Part shown: positions 28,374 through 38,277 of the stretch, piece by piece
How the letters are laid out: each line of letters opens with the position of its first letter
Position numbering within the stretch: the first letter of the stretch is position 1
Assembly (NCBI RefSeq): GCF_037023755.1
Contig: NZ_CP146100.1
Coordinates: forward strand, 3,441,501-3,505,500
Direction of reading: 5' to 3'
Length of the DNA: 64,000 nucleotides
Origin: Saccharopolyspora sp. SCSIO 74807
Lineage (GTDB): Bacteria; Actinomycetota; Actinomycetes; Mycobacteriales; Pseudonocardiaceae
Notes under the pieces: generated by a model
The model's database searches: none
What the model was told of the DNA's origin: nothing
The model's input: the letters and a program-made list of their open reading frames with translations, nothing else
Made by a program: the position numbers and the translations under genes

Positions 28374-28862
28374 GTGCCGAACGTGAAGGTCCTGTTGACC
28401 CGTCTCGACCCCGATCTCCCGCCGCCGTCCTACGCCCGCTCCGGTGATGCCGGGGCGGATCTGGTGACGACCAGCGACGTGCTGCTGCAGCCCGGTGAGC
28501 GCGCGCTCGTCGGCACCGGTGTCGCGCTGGCGCTGCCGGAGGGCTACGCCGGTTTCGTGCATCCGCGCTCCGGGCTCGCCGCGCGGGCCGGTCTCGGCGT
28601 GGTGAACGCGCCGGGGACGGTGGATGCGGGATACCGGGGTGAGATCCGGGTATGCCTGATCAATCATGACCGCGCGGAGCCGCTGTCGCTGCGCCGCGGC
28701 GACCGCATCGCGCAACTCGTCGTGCAGCGCGTGGAGCACGCGGTGTTCGAGGAGGTCGACGAGCTGCCCGAGTCGCAGCGGGGTGCCGGTGGCCACGGGT
28801 CCACCGGTGGCCACGAGGTGCTGACGGCCCCGGCAGGGGCCGAACACAGGACGGAGGTCTGA
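28374..28862 (+). CDS. dut: dUTP diphosphatase
   Basis: This 162-residue trimeric dUTPase hydrolyses dUTP to dUMP, limiting uracil in DNA and supplying dTMP synthesis. The five motifs are visible: AGADL (I), PRSGLA (II), [11 protein letters not shown] with the catalytic Asp (III), RIAQLVV (IV), and the C-terminal [11 protein letters not shown] (V). A short tail follows. GTG at 28374 appears leaderless. DUF3710 starts 4 nt after the stop. Confidence 0.96.
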   Translation: MPNVKVLLTRLDPDLPPPSYARSGDAGADLVTTSDVLLQPGERALVGTGVALALPEGYAGFVHPRSGLAARAGLGVVNAPGTVDAGYRGEIRVCLINHDRAEPLSLRRGDRIAQLVVQRVEHAVFEEVDELPESQRGAGGHGSTGGHEVLTAPAGAEHRTEV

Positions 28863-28866
28863 GGGG

Positions 28867-29514
28867 ATGTTCGGATTGGGCCGCCGCGGGCGAGGCCCGC
28901 AGGCCGAGGACGCCGCGCAGCCCGGGGAAGCCGACGGGTACGAGTTCGGTGCCGGTGCTGAGTCGGGCATCGGGCCGTACGACCTCACCGAACTGCCGGA
29001 TTCCGATTCGGTGCAGCGGCTCGACCTGGGATCGGTCCGGCTACCGGTGCCGGAGGGCAGTCAGCTGCAGGTCGAAGTCGACCCCACCGGGCCGGTGCGC
29101 GCGGTGCACCTGGTGACCCAGGTGGGCCGGTTGACGGTGAGCGCGTTCGCCGCACCGCGCAGCGCCGGGCTCTGGCCCGAGGTCCGCATGGAACTGGCCG
29201 ACCAGTTGCGCAAGGACGGCGCGAAGGTCGGGCAGCAGGACGGCGAGTGGGGACCGGAGCTGATCGCCGACTCGCAGCAGGCCGTGCTGCGGTTCGTCGG
29301 GGTGGACGGTCCGCGCTGGATGGTGCGGGGCGTCGCCGCCGGGCCCGCCGAGCACGCCGAAGCGTGCACGAAGCTGCTGTACTCGGTGCTCGACGACACC
29401 GTCGTCGTTCGCGGTGAGGACCCGTTGCCGGTGCGCACGCCGCTGCCGATCGAGCTGCCGGACAGCATCGCGCGGCACATCCAGCAGGCCCAGGGCGGCC
29501 AGCAAGAGGCCTGA
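28867..29514 (+). CDS. DUF3710 protein
   Basis: This 215-residue protein has an acidic, disordered N-terminus and then a compact beta-rich domain with DLGSVRLPVPEGSQLQVEV, HLVTQVGRLTVSAFAAPRS and RWMVRGVAAGPA. It has no signal peptide or membrane helix. It matches DUF3710, conserved after dut in actinobacteria. The function is unknown. ATG at 28867 follows GAGGGG and the gene is in an operon with dut. Confidence 0.88.
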   Translation: MFGLGRRGRGPQAEDAAQPGEADGYEFGAGAESGIGPYDLTELPDSDSVQRLDLGSVRLPVPEGSQLQVEVDPTGPVRAVHLVTQVGRLTVSAFAAPRSAGLWPEVRMELADQLRKDGAKVGQQDGEWGPELIADSQQAVLRFVGVDGPRWMVRGVAAGPAEHAEACTKLLYSVLDDTVVVRGEDPLPVRTPLPIELPDSIARHIQQAQGGQQEA

Positions 29515-29549
29515 TCGGTCACGGTCGGAAGCTCCTGGCGGAGCTCCGC

Positions 29550-29566
29550 GCGCTCGTTGCGAGCGC
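29550..29566 (+). terminator. Weak hairpin after DUF3710
   Basis: A 7-bp stem (29550-29556 with 29560-29566) has a TTG loop in the 280-bp gap before the OB-fold gene. Another imperfect hairpin lies just upstream (29530-29545). Terminator function is tentative. Confidence 0.35.
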
Positions 29567-29794
29567 CGGTGGGGATCTCGATCGAGTGATCAATTTCCAA
29601 ATGCCGCCAGGGTGGCGACCGGCCGCCGCGCGCGGGCTACGCTGGTGTTCGGGCGCAGCCCGGCGGAACCCCCGGCGAAACCGGTGCCCGCCGAACGATT
29701 CGCGGATCGGTGGCGGGTTCCGCGCGGACCCGGACCGGCCCGGCAAGATCCAACCCTTCGAAGTCGAGTGCCCAGGCGCACGGGAGCGCTAGCG

Positions 29795-30172
29795 ATGAGC
29801 AACACCGGGGGCGGCTACTGGCGCCGCCTCGTACGCCGGTTGACCAGCGATGTCGCCGAGCTCGACGCCGACGACCTCTCGGAGCGCTCGCAGGCGAGCG
29901 GGGCCCAGCGGGCCTGCGACTGCGAGTGCGGGCAGGAAGCCGTGGTGCTGGGCAGGCTGCGCAGCGTCGACATGTCGCCGAAGGCTTCGGCTCCGACGCT
30001 GGAGGCCGAACTCTTCGACGGCACCGAGGGCGTCACGCTCGTCTGGCTCGGCCGCCGCCGGATCACCGGCATCGAACCCGGCCGCACCATCAAGGCCCGC
30101 GGCCGCATCGCGGTCCGCGACGGCCGCAAAGTGCTTTACAACCCCTACTACGAGTTGCAGAACACCGCATGA
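29795..30172 (+). CDS. OB-fold nucleic-acid-binding-like protein
   Basis: This 125-residue protein has a charged N-terminal helix (WRRLVRRLTSDVAELDADDL) and a predicted OB-fold: EAVVLGRLRSVDMSP, LEAELFDGTEGVTLVWLG, KARGRIAVRDGRKVLYNPYY. It resembles actinobacterial proteins annotated as OB-fold nucleic acid binding (Rv2694c by position). The ligand is unknown. ATG at 29795 was chosen from the family-like N-terminus. It overlaps the next gene by 4 nt (ATGA). Confidence 0.85.
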   Translation: MSNTGGGYWRRLVRRLTSDVAELDADDLSERSQASGAQRACDCECGQEAVVLGRLRSVDMSPKASAPTLEAELFDGTEGVTLVWLGRRRITGIEPGRTIKARGRIAVRDGRKVLYNPYYELQNTA

Positions 30173-30957
30173 GCGAACGCGACATCCCGGACCCGGACGC
30201 ACGGCCCGCCACGCCCGAATCCGCCCCGGAAGCATCCGGCACGGCGTCCGCGGGCGGGACGGCCGCGCCGGAGCAGACCTTGCTGGAGCAGATGGGCGGG
30301 GTCGCCGGCCTCGCCTACTCGGCGGTGCCCATCGTGGTGTTCGTCGTGGTCAACGCGTTGACCGGGCTGATGCCCGCGATCTGGTCGGCGATCGGGGTGG
30401 CGGTGGCCATCGCGGTGTACCGCCTGGTGCGCAGGGAGCCGCTGCAGCCGGCGATCTCCGGTCTGCTCGGGGTCGCGGTGTGCTCCTACATCGCTTACCG
30501 CTCCGGTGATGCCAAGGGCTTCTTCCTGCTCGGGATCTACACGAGCCTGGTCTACGGCGGCGCGTTCCTGGTGTCGGTGCTGGTGCGCTGGCCGCTGGTC
30601 GGGGTGGCGTGGTCGCTGCTCAACGGGCTCGGCATGGATTGGCGCAACCAGCGGCGGGCGATGACGGGCTACGACCTGGCGACGATGGCGTGGGTCGTGG
30701 TGTTCGGCGCGAAGTACATCGTCCAGCAGTGGCTCTACAACGAGGACGCGACGGGATGGCTGGCGTTCGCCCGGATCGCGATGGGCTATCCGCTGACCGG
30801 ACTGGCGCTGATCGTGACGGTGTGGGCGGTGCGCCGCGCGGGCAAGGTCGCGCAGGAAGTGGCCGAGCAGGAGGCGGCCGCCGACCGGGCTGCGTACGCG
30901 CGCTACGCGGGTGGCTCGATCGCGCCTGAGACGGGCGGTTCCGGCGCGGCGCAGTGA
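30169..30957 (+). CDS. DUF3159 membrane protein
   Basis: This 262-residue protein has an acidic 45-residue N-terminus and then about five or six transmembrane segments. These include YSAVPIVVFVVVNALTGLM, IWSAIGVAVAIAVY and GFFLLGIYTSLVYGGAFLVSVLV. The DUF3159 signature region LVRREPLQPAISGLLGVAV is present. The function is unknown. The start overlaps the OB-fold gene stop, indicating coupled translation of a soluble and a membrane partner. Confidence 0.86.
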   Translation: MSERDIPDPDARPATPESAPEASGTASAGGTAAPEQTLLEQMGGVAGLAYSAVPIVVFVVVNALTGLMPAIWSAIGVAVAIAVYRLVRREPLQPAISGLLGVAVCSYIAYRSGDAKGFFLLGIYTSLVYGGAFLVSVLVRWPLVGVAWSLLNGLGMDWRNQRRAMTGYDLATMAWVVVFGAKYIVQQWLYNEDATGWLAFARIAMGYPLTGLALIVTVWAVRRAGKVAQEVAEQEAAADRAAYARYAGGSIAPETGGSGAAQ

Positions 30958-31037
30958 TCGCCGGGATGATGACCCGCACGACCTGAGTTCCGCGGTCGTG
31001 GGCGCGCGGCGACGCCGTCGTCACGATCGCGGTGCGG

Positions 31038-31712
31038 TCAGTTCTGCAAGCCCTCGCCGACGTGCACCGCGTCCCGGATCTTGTGCTCCACGTCCGCGGT
31101 TGCCACGAACAGCATCTCGTCCCCGGCTTCCACCGGGTCGTCCGGCTGCGGGACGATCACCCGCCCGCCGCGGAGGATCGTCACCAGCGCGGCGTCCGAG
31201 GGCAGTGCCAGGTCCCGCACGCGGCGGCCTGCCAGCGGCGTGCTGTCCGGCAGCGTGATCTCCACCAGGTTCGCCTGGCCCTGCCGCAGGGTCATCAGCC
31301 GCACCAGGTCACCGACGTTGACCGCTTCCTCGACCATCGCCGCGAGCATCCGCGGCGTGGAAACCGCGACGTCCACGCCCCAGGCCTCGGTGAACAGCCA
31401 CTCGTTGCGCGGGTCGTTGACCCGGGCGACCACGCGGCGGACCGCGAACTCGGTCTTGGCCAGCAGCGAGACCACGAGGTTGACCTTGTCGTCGCCGGTG
31501 GCGGCGATGACCACGTCGCAGGACTGCAGCCCGGACTCCTCCAGCGAGGCCAGTTCGCAGGCGTCGGCGAGCACCCACTCCGCGTCCGGGATGTCCCGCG
31601 GCAGGTAGTTGCGGGAGCTGCGTTCGAGCAGCATCACCCGGTGGTCGCCTTCGAGCAGCTCGCGGGCGATGGACTGGCCGACCGCGCCCGCGCCTGCGAT
31701 CGCGATGCGCAT
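31038..31712 (-). CDS. ceoC: TrkA-type RCK potassium-transport regulator (second copy)
   Basis: This 224-residue protein has an N-terminal RCK Rossmann domain beginning MRIAIAGAGAVGQSIARELL (nucleotide loop GAGAVG). The acidic end of strand 2 and DVVIAATGDDKVNLV follow, and the C-terminal RCK_C domain starts near NLVEITLPDSTPLAGR. It binds NAD(H) or ATP in the first domain and probably a small ligand in the second. ATG at 31712 overlaps the first copy by one base (TGATG). In mycobacteria the pair is called CeoB/CeoC. Confidence 0.88.
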   Translation of the reverse strand: MRIAIAGAGAVGQSIARELLEGDHRVMLLERSSRNYLPRDIPDAEWVLADACELASLEESGLQSCDVVIAATGDDKVNLVVSLLAKTEFAVRRVVARVNDPRNEWLFTEAWGVDVAVSTPRMLAAMVEEAVNVGDLVRLMTLRQGQANLVEITLPDSTPLAGRRVRDLALPSDAALVTILRGGRVIVPQPDDPVEAGDEMLFVATADVEHKIRDAVHVGEGLQN

Positions 31713-32380
31713 CAGTGGCCCTCCTCGTCGGGTGCGCGCAGTGCGGCGGCGGTGACGTCGGTGACGGTCCCGGACAGCGCCGCGACGTAGATCGTGTCGT
31801 CGGCCTGGATGACCGTGCGCGGCTCCGGCAGCACGCCGTTGCCGAAGCGCATGACGAATGCCACGCGAGCGCCGATGGTGTTCTCCAGCTCCGGGATCCG
31901 GTGGCCCACCCAGTCTTCGTGCAGCGGTAGTTGCAGCACCGCGACCGTGCCGGACGGTTCGCGCCACGCCGTGGCCACGCCCTCCGGCAGCAGCATCCGC
32001 AGGAACCGGTCGGTGGTCCACGGCACGGTGGCCACGGTGGGGATGCCCAGGCGCTGGTAGACCTCGGCGCGCTTGGGGTCGTAGATGCGGGCCACGACGT
32101 GCTCCACGCCGAAGGTCTCCCGCGCCACCCGGGCGGCCACGATGTTGGAGTTGTCGCCGTTGGAGACCGCGGCGAATGCCGCCGCCCCCTCGATGCCCGC
32201 CTCGATCAGCACGTCCCGGTCGAAACCGTTGCCGGTGACCTGCAAGCCGGTGAAGTCCTTGCCCAGCCGGTGGAACGACTGGTCGTCCTTGTCCACCACC
32301 GCGACGGTGTGGTCGAGCCGCTGCAGGGCCGTGGCCAGGGAAGACCCGACCCGGCCGCAGCCCAGGATCACGACGTGCAC
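31712..32380 (-). CDS. ceoB: TrkA-type RCK potassium-transport regulator (first copy)
   Basis: This 222-residue protein has the RCK_N domain beginning VHVVILGCGRVGSSLATALQ with loop GCGRVGS, then VAVVDKDDQSF and NGDNSNIVAA. The RCK_C domain (GTVAVLQLPLHEDWVGHR) comes last. GTG at 32380 follows AAGGAG with 7-nt spacing. No TrkH/KtrB channel subunit is nearby. The adjacent divergent gene is a KimA-like potassium symporter, so these proteins may gate a channel elsewhere or act with that symporter. Confidence 0.88.
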   Translation of the reverse strand: MHVVILGCGRVGSSLATALQRLDHTVAVVDKDDQSFHRLGKDFTGLQVTGNGFDRDVLIEAGIEGAAAFAAVSNGDNSNIVAARVARETFGVEHVVARIYDPKRAEVYQRLGIPTVATVPWTTDRFLRMLLPEGVATAWREPSGTVAVLQLPLHEDWVGHRIPELENTIGARVAFVMRFGNGVLPEPRTVIQADDTIYVAALSGTVTDVTAAALRAPDEEGH

Positions 32381-32600
32381 GGCCTGTCTCCTTGTCCTGC
32401 TCGTGCGGCACGACGTGCCGCCGCGTCGCGCCTGCGTGACGGTACCCCGGCAGGAAAGGGCGCGGTGTCCCGCGCACGCCGCGGCCGGGACCGCCGCTTT
32501 CGGCGGATGCACCGTATCCGAGCGCACGCCGCGGTGGTGCCGGGGCCGCGCCCGCGGGCGCACGGGCGCGGCAACGTGCGAAAAGCGAGCGCTTACGCTC

Positions 32601-34616
32601 ATGGCCGTGTTCAAGCTCGCGACCGCGACGAAACGCCTGCTGGTGGGGCAACCGTTCCGCAGCGACCGGTTGTCGCACACGCTGCTGCCCAAGCGGCTGG
32701 CGCTGCCGGTGTTCGCCTCCGACGCGATGTCGTCGGTGGCCTACGCGCCGGAGGAACTGTTCCTGGTGCTGTCGGTGGCGGGACTGTCGGCCTACGCGCT
32801 GACGCCGTGGTTGGGTGCGCTGGTCGCGCTGGTGATGCTCACCGTGGTGGCCAGCTACCGGCAGAACGTGCGCGCCTACCCGTCCGGTGGCGGGGACTAC
32901 GAGGTCGCCACCAAGAACCTGGGGCGGCGCGCGGGATTGACGGTGGGCAGCGCGCTGCTGGTGGACTACGTGCTCACGGTCGCCGTGTCGATCTCGTCGG
33001 CGGCCGCGAACATCGGTGCGCTGATCCCGTTCGTGGGCACGCACAAGGTGTGGTTCGCGGTGGCCGCGATCGTCGTGCTGACCGCGATCAACCTGCGCGG
33101 GCTGCGCGAGTCCGGGGGATTCCTGGCGGTGCCGGTGTACGCCTTCCTGCTCGGCGTGCTCGGCATGATCGCGTTCGGGCTGTTCCGCGCGCTCGTGCTC
33201 GGCCACGAGATGCGCGCCGAGAGCGCTTCGGTGCAGATCGCCCCGGACGAGACGCAGGTGGCCGGGCTGGCGTTCGTGTTCCTGGTGATGCGGGCGTTCT
33301 CGCAGGGTGCCGCGGCGCTGACCGGCGTGGAAGCGATCAGCAACGGGGTGCCCGCGTTCCGCAAGCCGAAGTCCCGGAACGCGGCGACGACGCTGCTGAT
33401 GATGGGCGCGATCTCGGTCATCATGCTGATGGGGCTGATCTCCCTGGCGCAGTACACCGGGGTGCGCATCGCGGAGGACCCGGTGCACCAGATCATCGGC
33501 GCACCGCCCGGCTACGTGCAGCAGACGATGATCGCCCAGATCGCCGCCGCGGTGTTCAACGTCTTCCCGCCCGGCGTCTACTACGTCACCGCCTGCACCG
33601 CGATCATCCTGGTGCTGGCGGCGAACACCGCGTTCAACGGCTTCCCCGTGCTGGGGTCGATCCTGGCGCAGGACCGCTACCTGCCGCGGCAGTTCCACAC
33701 CCGCGGCGACCGGCTGGCGTTCTCCAACGGCATCGTGTTCCTGGCGGTGTTCGCGGCGGTGCTGGTGATGGCCTTCGACGCCGAGGTCACCCAGCTCGTG
33801 CAGCTCTACGTGGTGGGCGTGTTCGTGTCGTTCACGGTGAGCCAGACCGGGATGGTGCGGCACTGGAACCGGTTGCTGCGCACGGAGAAGGACGTCTCGC
33901 AGCGGCGGCGGATGCGCCGCTCGCAGGCGATCAACGCCTTCGGGCTGGTGATGACCGGCTCGGTGCTGGTGATCGTGCTGGCCACGAAGCTGGCCAAGGG
34001 CGCGTGGATCGCACTGGCGGCGATGGCGGCGATCTACCTGCTGATGACCGCGATCCGGCGGCACTACGACTCGGTGCAGGAGGAGCTGGCCCAGTACGAC
34101 GAGCCGGCCGTGCTGCCGTCGCGGAACTACGCGCTGGTGCTGGTGTCCCAGGTGCACCTGCCGACGCTGCGCGCGTTGGCCTACGCGCGGGCGACCCGCC
34201 CGGACACGCTGGAGGCGATCACGGTCAACGTGGACGACGCGGGCACCAGGGAACTCACCTCCGCCTGGGAGTCGAAGGACCTGCCGGTGCCGTTGAAGGT
34301 CATCGAGTCGCCGTACCGCGAGGTGACCCGGCCGCTGATCGAATACGTCAAGCGGATCCGCCGCAACAGCCCCCGCGACGTGGTCACCGTGTTCATCCCG
34401 GAGTACGTCGTCGGACACTGGTGGGAGCAGCTGCTGCACAACCAGAGCGCGCTGCGGCTCAAGGGCCGGTTGCTGTTCGAGCCGGGCGTGATGGTGACCA
34501 GCGTGCCGTGGCAGCTCGCGTCGTCGACGCGGGCCAAGCAGCGCGCCAAGCAACGGGTGATGCCGGGCGCGCTGCGGCGCGGCCTGGGTGAGACGAAGGG
34601 GAACGAACGCCGGTGA
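32601..34616 (+). CDS. KimA-like APC-family potassium/proton symporter
   Basis: This 671-residue protein has about 12 transmembrane helices and a C-terminal cytosolic domain of about 170 residues. It aligns by eye along its length with Bacillus KimA (YdaO). SDAMSSVAYAPEE corresponds to KimA SDALSSVAYGTEQ and keeps the Asp and Tyr linked to K+ binding. YPSGGGDYEVATKNLG, LTGVEAISNGVPAF, NTAFNGFP and LLHNQSALRLKGRLLF also match. High-affinity K+ uptake is therefore likely. ATG at 32601 was chosen from the KimA-like N-terminus. It overlaps the RNA methyltransferase gene by 4 nt. Confidence 0.85.
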   Translation: MAVFKLATATKRLLVGQPFRSDRLSHTLLPKRLALPVFASDAMSSVAYAPEELFLVLSVAGLSAYALTPWLGALVALVMLTVVASYRQNVRAYPSGGGDYEVATKNLGRRAGLTVGSALLVDYVLTVAVSISSAAANIGALIPFVGTHKVWFAVAAIVVLTAINLRGLRESGGFLAVPVYAFLLGVLGMIAFGLFRALVLGHEMRAESASVQIAPDETQVAGLAFVFLVMRAFSQGAAALTGVEAISNGVPAFRKPKSRNAATTLLMMGAISVIMLMGLISLAQYTGVRIAEDPVHQIIGAPPGYVQQTMIAQIAAAVFNVFPPGVYYVTACTAIILVLAANTAFNGFPVLGSILAQDRYLPRQFHTRGDRLAFSNGIVFLAVFAAVLVMAFDAEVTQLVQLYVVGVFVSFTVSQTGMVRHWNRLLRTEKDVSQRRRMRRSQAINAFGLVMTGSVLVIVLATKLAKGAWIALAAMAAIYLLMTAIRRHYDSVQEELAQYDEPAVLPSRNYALVLVSQVHLPTLRALAYARATRPDTLEAITVNVDDAGTRELTSAWESKDLPVPLKVIESPYREVTRPLIEYVKRIRRNSPRDVVTVFIPEYVVGHWWEQLLHNQSALRLKGRLLFEPGVMVTSVPWQLASSTRAKQRAKQRVMPGALRRGLGETKGNERR

Positions 34617-35878
34617 CCGGCAAACTCGACTGGACCGGCAAGCGTCTGAAACTCGACGTGGGACCGGTCGCCCACGGCGGGCACTGCGTGGCCCGCCACG
34701 AAGGCCGGGTGGTGTTCGTGCGGCACGCGCTACCCGGTGAGGTGGTGCTGGCGGAGGTCACCGAGGACCCCGGCAAGGGGTTCTGCCGGGCCGACGCGGT
34801 GGAGGTGTTCACCGCGGCCGAGGGCCGGGTGCAGCCGCCCTGCCCGCTGGCGGACATGTCGCGGGGCCGGGACCGCTGCGGCGGCTGCGACTGGCAGCAC
34901 GCGGATCCGGTCACGCAGCGCGAGCTGAAGGCGGCGGTGGTCCGCGAGCAGCTGCAGCGCATCGCCGGTCTGGATCGCGAGGTCGTGGTCCGGGAACTGC
35001 CGGGCGGTCCGCTGCGCTGGCGCACCCGCGTCCGGCTGGCGGTGGACCGGGTGGGGCGTCCCGGTTTCCATCCGCACCGCAGCCACCGGGTGCTGCCGGT
35101 CGCGGACTGCCCGATCACGGTGCCGGGCGCGCTGGACGGCGTCACCGACCGGGAGTGGCCGAGCGGCGCGGAGCTCGAGGTCGTGGCCGACGGGCAGGGC
35201 GAAGTGCACGTCGCGCAGCGGGAGAAGGCGCCGCAGCGCCGCAGGGGCAAGCGCGGCGCGGTGATCTCCACGCAGGTCGAGGGATCGGGCGTGGCGCGCG
35301 AGCAGGCCGCCGGGCGGAACTGGGAACTCGCCGCGGACGGCTTCTGGCAGGTGCACCCGGCCGCAGCGGACACCTTCGCCGAGACGGTCCGCCGGATGGC
35401 TGCGGTGCCCGGCGGTGGTGTGGCCTGGGATCTCTACGGCGGAGTCGGCTTGTTCGCCGCGGTGCTGGCCGAGCAGACCGGACCGGCCGGTTCGGTGCTC
35501 GTGGTCGAGTCCTCCCGCCGCGCCACCGAGGACGCGGTCGCGAACCTGCGGGACCTTCCGCAGGTGTCGTTCCGGGCCGGAGCGGTCGAGGACGTGCTCG
35601 CCGACGAATCCTTGCCGCGGCCGGACGTGGCAGTGCTCGACCCGCCGCGCAAGGGCGCGGGCCGGGCGGTGGTCGAGGCCGTGTGCGCGCGGCGGCCGGC
35701 GCGAGTGGTGCACGTGGCCTGCGACCCGGCTGCCCTGGCGCGCGACGTCGGCCTGTTCGCCGAGCACGGATACCGGCTCGCTGAGCTCGAGGCGTTCGAC
35801 GCCTTCCCGATGACGCACCACGTGGAGTGCATCGCGCTGCTCGAACCCGTGGCGCCCGGCCGGTCGCGAGAAGCGTGA
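34613..35878 (+). CDS. TrmA/RumA-type RNA (uracil-5-)-methyltransferase
   Basis: This 421-residue protein has an N-terminal TRAM-like domain (KLDVGPVAHGGHCVARHEG). An Fe-S Cys set follows (PPCPLADMSRGRDRCGGCDW), then the Rossmann core WDLYGGVGLFAAVLAE and LDPPRKGAG. The catalytic Cys is in VVHVACDPAALARD. It methylates a uracil in rRNA or tRNA with SAM; the precise target cannot be assigned. GTG at 34613 overlaps the transporter stop (GTGA). Counterpart by position: Rv2689c. Confidence 0.92.
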   Translation: MTGKLDWTGKRLKLDVGPVAHGGHCVARHEGRVVFVRHALPGEVVLAEVTEDPGKGFCRADAVEVFTAAEGRVQPPCPLADMSRGRDRCGGCDWQHADPVTQRELKAAVVREQLQRIAGLDREVVVRELPGGPLRWRTRVRLAVDRVGRPGFHPHRSHRVLPVADCPITVPGALDGVTDREWPSGAELEVVADGQGEVHVAQREKAPQRRRGKRGAVISTQVEGSGVAREQAAGRNWELAADGFWQVHPAAADTFAETVRRMAAVPGGGVAWDLYGGVGLFAAVLAEQTGPAGSVLVVESSRRATEDAVANLRDLPQVSFRAGAVEDVLADESLPRPDVAVLDPPRKGAGRAVVEAVCARRPARVVHVACDPAALARDVGLFAEHGYRLAELEAFDAFPMTHHVECIALLEPVAPGRSREA

Positions 35879-36161
35879 TCGAGCTGCCCGGAAAGTGTGG
35901 TAGTCGGTCCACCCGTCCGAGGGATGTACCTGCGAATCCGCGGCGTTCGGGGCCGTTTCCGTTACCTGTGCAGCGTGTTCACGCGTTGCCGGATTCCCGC
36001 GGACCGGTGATCCGGAGCGGGCGCAGACCTGCGTACCTTGTCCGGGGCGGGTGGCCGCGCTCCGTAGACTGGTCGGGGCCGCCTGCGGCGGAGAGCACTC
36101 CCGGAACCCGTGCGAACCGGGTTGAGCACAAGCATTGCTGGATGACGAGCGAGGTGGAGCG

Positions 36162-38090
36162 GTGACGCTGCTGGAATCCGTGCAAGGTCCGGCCGACCTG
36201 AAACGACTCGAGCACGGTGAGCTGGTGGAGCTGGCCGCCGAGATCCGGTCGTTCCTGGTCGAGAAGGTCTCCCGCACCGGCGGCCACCTCGGCCCCAACC
36301 TCGGCGCGGTGGAGCTGACGCTGTCGCTGCACCGGGTTTTCGACTCGCCGCGGGACGCGCTCGTGTTCGACACCGGGCACCAGTCCTACGTGCACAAGAT
36401 GGTCACCGGCCGGCAGCAGGGCTTCGACCGGCTGCGCAAGAAGGACGGGCTGGCGCCCTACCCGTCGCGGGCGGAGAGCGAGCACGACCTGGTGGAGAAC
36501 TCGCACGCCTCCACCTCGTTGTCCTACGCCGACGGGCTGGCGCGCTCGTTCCAGCTCACCGGCGGCGGCAGGCACGCCGTCGCGGTCGTCGGCGACGGCG
36601 CGCTGACCGGCGGGATGTGCTGGGAGGCGCTGAACAACATCGCCGCCGACCAGGAACGCCCGCTGGTGATCGTGGTCAACGACAACGGCCGGTCCTACGC
36701 CCCGACGATCGGCGGGCTGGCCGAGCACCTGGCGGCGCTGCGGCTCAACCCCGGCTACGAGAAGGCGCTGGAAAGCGGCAGGCGCACGCTGCGCAACCTG
36801 CCGGTGGTGGGGCGCCCGCTCTACACCGGGCTGCACGCGGCGAAGTCCGGGCTCAAGGACGCCTTCAGCCCGCAGGTGATGTTCTCCGACCTCGGCATCA
36901 AATACCTCGGTCCGGTCGACGGGCACGACATGCGCGCCATGGAGCAGGCGCTGCAGATGGCCCGCTCGTTCGGCGGCCCGGTGATCGTGCACGCGGTGAC
37001 CCGCAAGGGCAACGGTTTCGCGCCCGCCGAGAACCACGAGGCCGACCAGATGCACCAGGTCAAGGTGATCGATCCGGAGACCGGGGCGCCCACCAAGCCC
37101 GCGCCGACGAGCTGGACGAACGTCTACTCCGACGAGCTGGTGCGCATCGGCGCCGAACGCTCCGACGTGGTGGCGCTGACCGCGGCGATGCTCGGGCCGA
37201 CCGGACTGGACAAGTTCGCCAAGGCGTACCCGGAGCGCTGCTTCGACGTGGGCATCGCCGAGCAGCACGCGATGACCTCGGCCGCGGGCATGGCGATGGG
37301 CGGGCTGCACCCGGTGTTCGCGGTGTACTCGACGTTCCTGAACCGGGCCTTCGACCAGCTGCTGCTGGACGTGGCGCTGCACCGGCAGCCGGTCACGGTG
37401 ACCTTGGACCGCTCCGGGATCACCGGTGACGACGGTCCGAGCCACAACGGCATGTGGGACCTGTCGATCCTCGGCGTGATCCCCGGCATCCGGGTGGCCG
37501 CGCCGCGCGACGCGGTCACGTTGCGGGAGGAACTGCGGGAGGCCGTGGCCGTCGACGACGGGCCCACGGTGGTGCGGTTCTCGAAGGGCTCGGTCATCGA
37601 AGAGGTCCCCGCCGTGGAGCGGGTCGGCGGTGTGGACGTGCTGCACCGGCCTGATCGCGGTGAGCGCAGCGATGTGCTGCTGGCCGTGGTCGGCGCGTTC
37701 GGCGAGGCGGCGGTCGCCGCGGCCCGGCGGCTGTCCGCGCAGGGCATCGGCGTCACCGTCGTGGACCCGCGCTGGGTGCTGCCGGTGCCGGAGCAGGTCG
37801 TGACCATGGTCGGCGAGCACGAGCTGGTGGTCACGCTGGAGGACTGCGGCAGGCACGGCGGCTTCGGCTGGTCGCTGGCGGCGGCGCTGCGGGACGCGGG
37901 GATCGACGTGCCGTTGCGGGACCTGGCGGTGCCGAACGAATTCCCGGAGCACGCCTCGCGCGAGGAGGTGCTCGCCGAACTCGGCCTGACCGAGCAGCAG
38001 GTGGCCCGGCAGATCACCGAGTGGGTCGCCGACCGGTTGCGTGCCGCGCAGCGCGAGTCCATCGGCGACACGCTCAGCCGCGAGGCCTGA
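36162..38090 (+). CDS. dxs: 1-deoxy-D-xylulose-5-phosphate synthase
   Basis: This 642-residue thiamine-diphosphate enzyme condenses pyruvate and glyceraldehyde-3-phosphate in the first step of the MEP isoprenoid pathway. Motifs: [31 protein letters not shown], the TPP motif [16 protein letters not shown] to NDNGRSY, then the pyrimidine-domain [15 protein letters not shown] and [18 protein letters not shown] at 36162 gives the family-like N-terminus [16 protein letters not shown]; an upstream extension is not conserved. The 283-bp upstream gap has no clear feature. Confidence 0.97.
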   Translation: MTLLESVQGPADLKRLEHGELVELAAEIRSFLVEKVSRTGGHLGPNLGAVELTLSLHRVFDSPRDALVFDTGHQSYVHKMVTGRQQGFDRLRKKDGLAPYPSRAESEHDLVENSHASTSLSYADGLARSFQLTGGGRHAVAVVGDGALTGGMCWEALNNIAADQERPLVIVVNDNGRSYAPTIGGLAEHLAALRLNPGYEKALESGRRTLRNLPVVGRPLYTGLHAAKSGLKDAFSPQVMFSDLGIKYLGPVDGHDMRAMEQALQMARSFGGPVIVHAVTRKGNGFAPAENHEADQMHQVKVIDPETGAPTKPAPTSWTNVYSDELVRIGAERSDVVALTAAMLGPTGLDKFAKAYPERCFDVGIAEQHAMTSAAGMAMGGLHPVFAVYSTFLNRAFDQLLLDVALHRQPVTVTLDRSGITGDDGPSHNGMWDLSILGVIPGIRVAAPRDAVTLREELREAVAVDDGPTVVRFSKGSVIEEVPAVERVGGVDVLHRPDRGERSDVLLAVVGAFGEAAVAAARRLSAQGIGVTVVDPRWVLPVPEQVVTMVGEHELVVTLEDCGRHGGFGWSLAAALRDAGIDVPLRDLAVPNEFPEHASREEVLAELGLTEQQVARQITEWVADRLRAAQRESIGDTLSREA

Positions 38091-38277
38091 CCGCTGATCT
38101 TCCCGGGCGGTGGTTCCCGGACGGCCGCGGCAGCACCGCGACCCGCGGTCCCGCCCAGCACGCGACCCGTCTCCGCGTTGAGGTGGGGACACCACGTCGT
38201 TCGTTCGGATGGACGTTGGTTTCCCCGCCTCGGTGCGGCAGCATCGAGCCCAGCGGTCCCACGGTGCGGGAGGCGAG

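Noticed and set aside
32400-32600. Possible c-di-AMP (ydaO-type) riboswitch before the KimA-like gene
   Set aside because: Only simple G/C hairpins are visible; conserved riboswitch core sequences were not recognised.
31038-34553. A 1171-codon minus-strand frame opposite the KimA-like gene
   Set aside because: Only the last 224 codons are the TrkA-type protein. The rest is His/Arg-rich shadow of the transporter.
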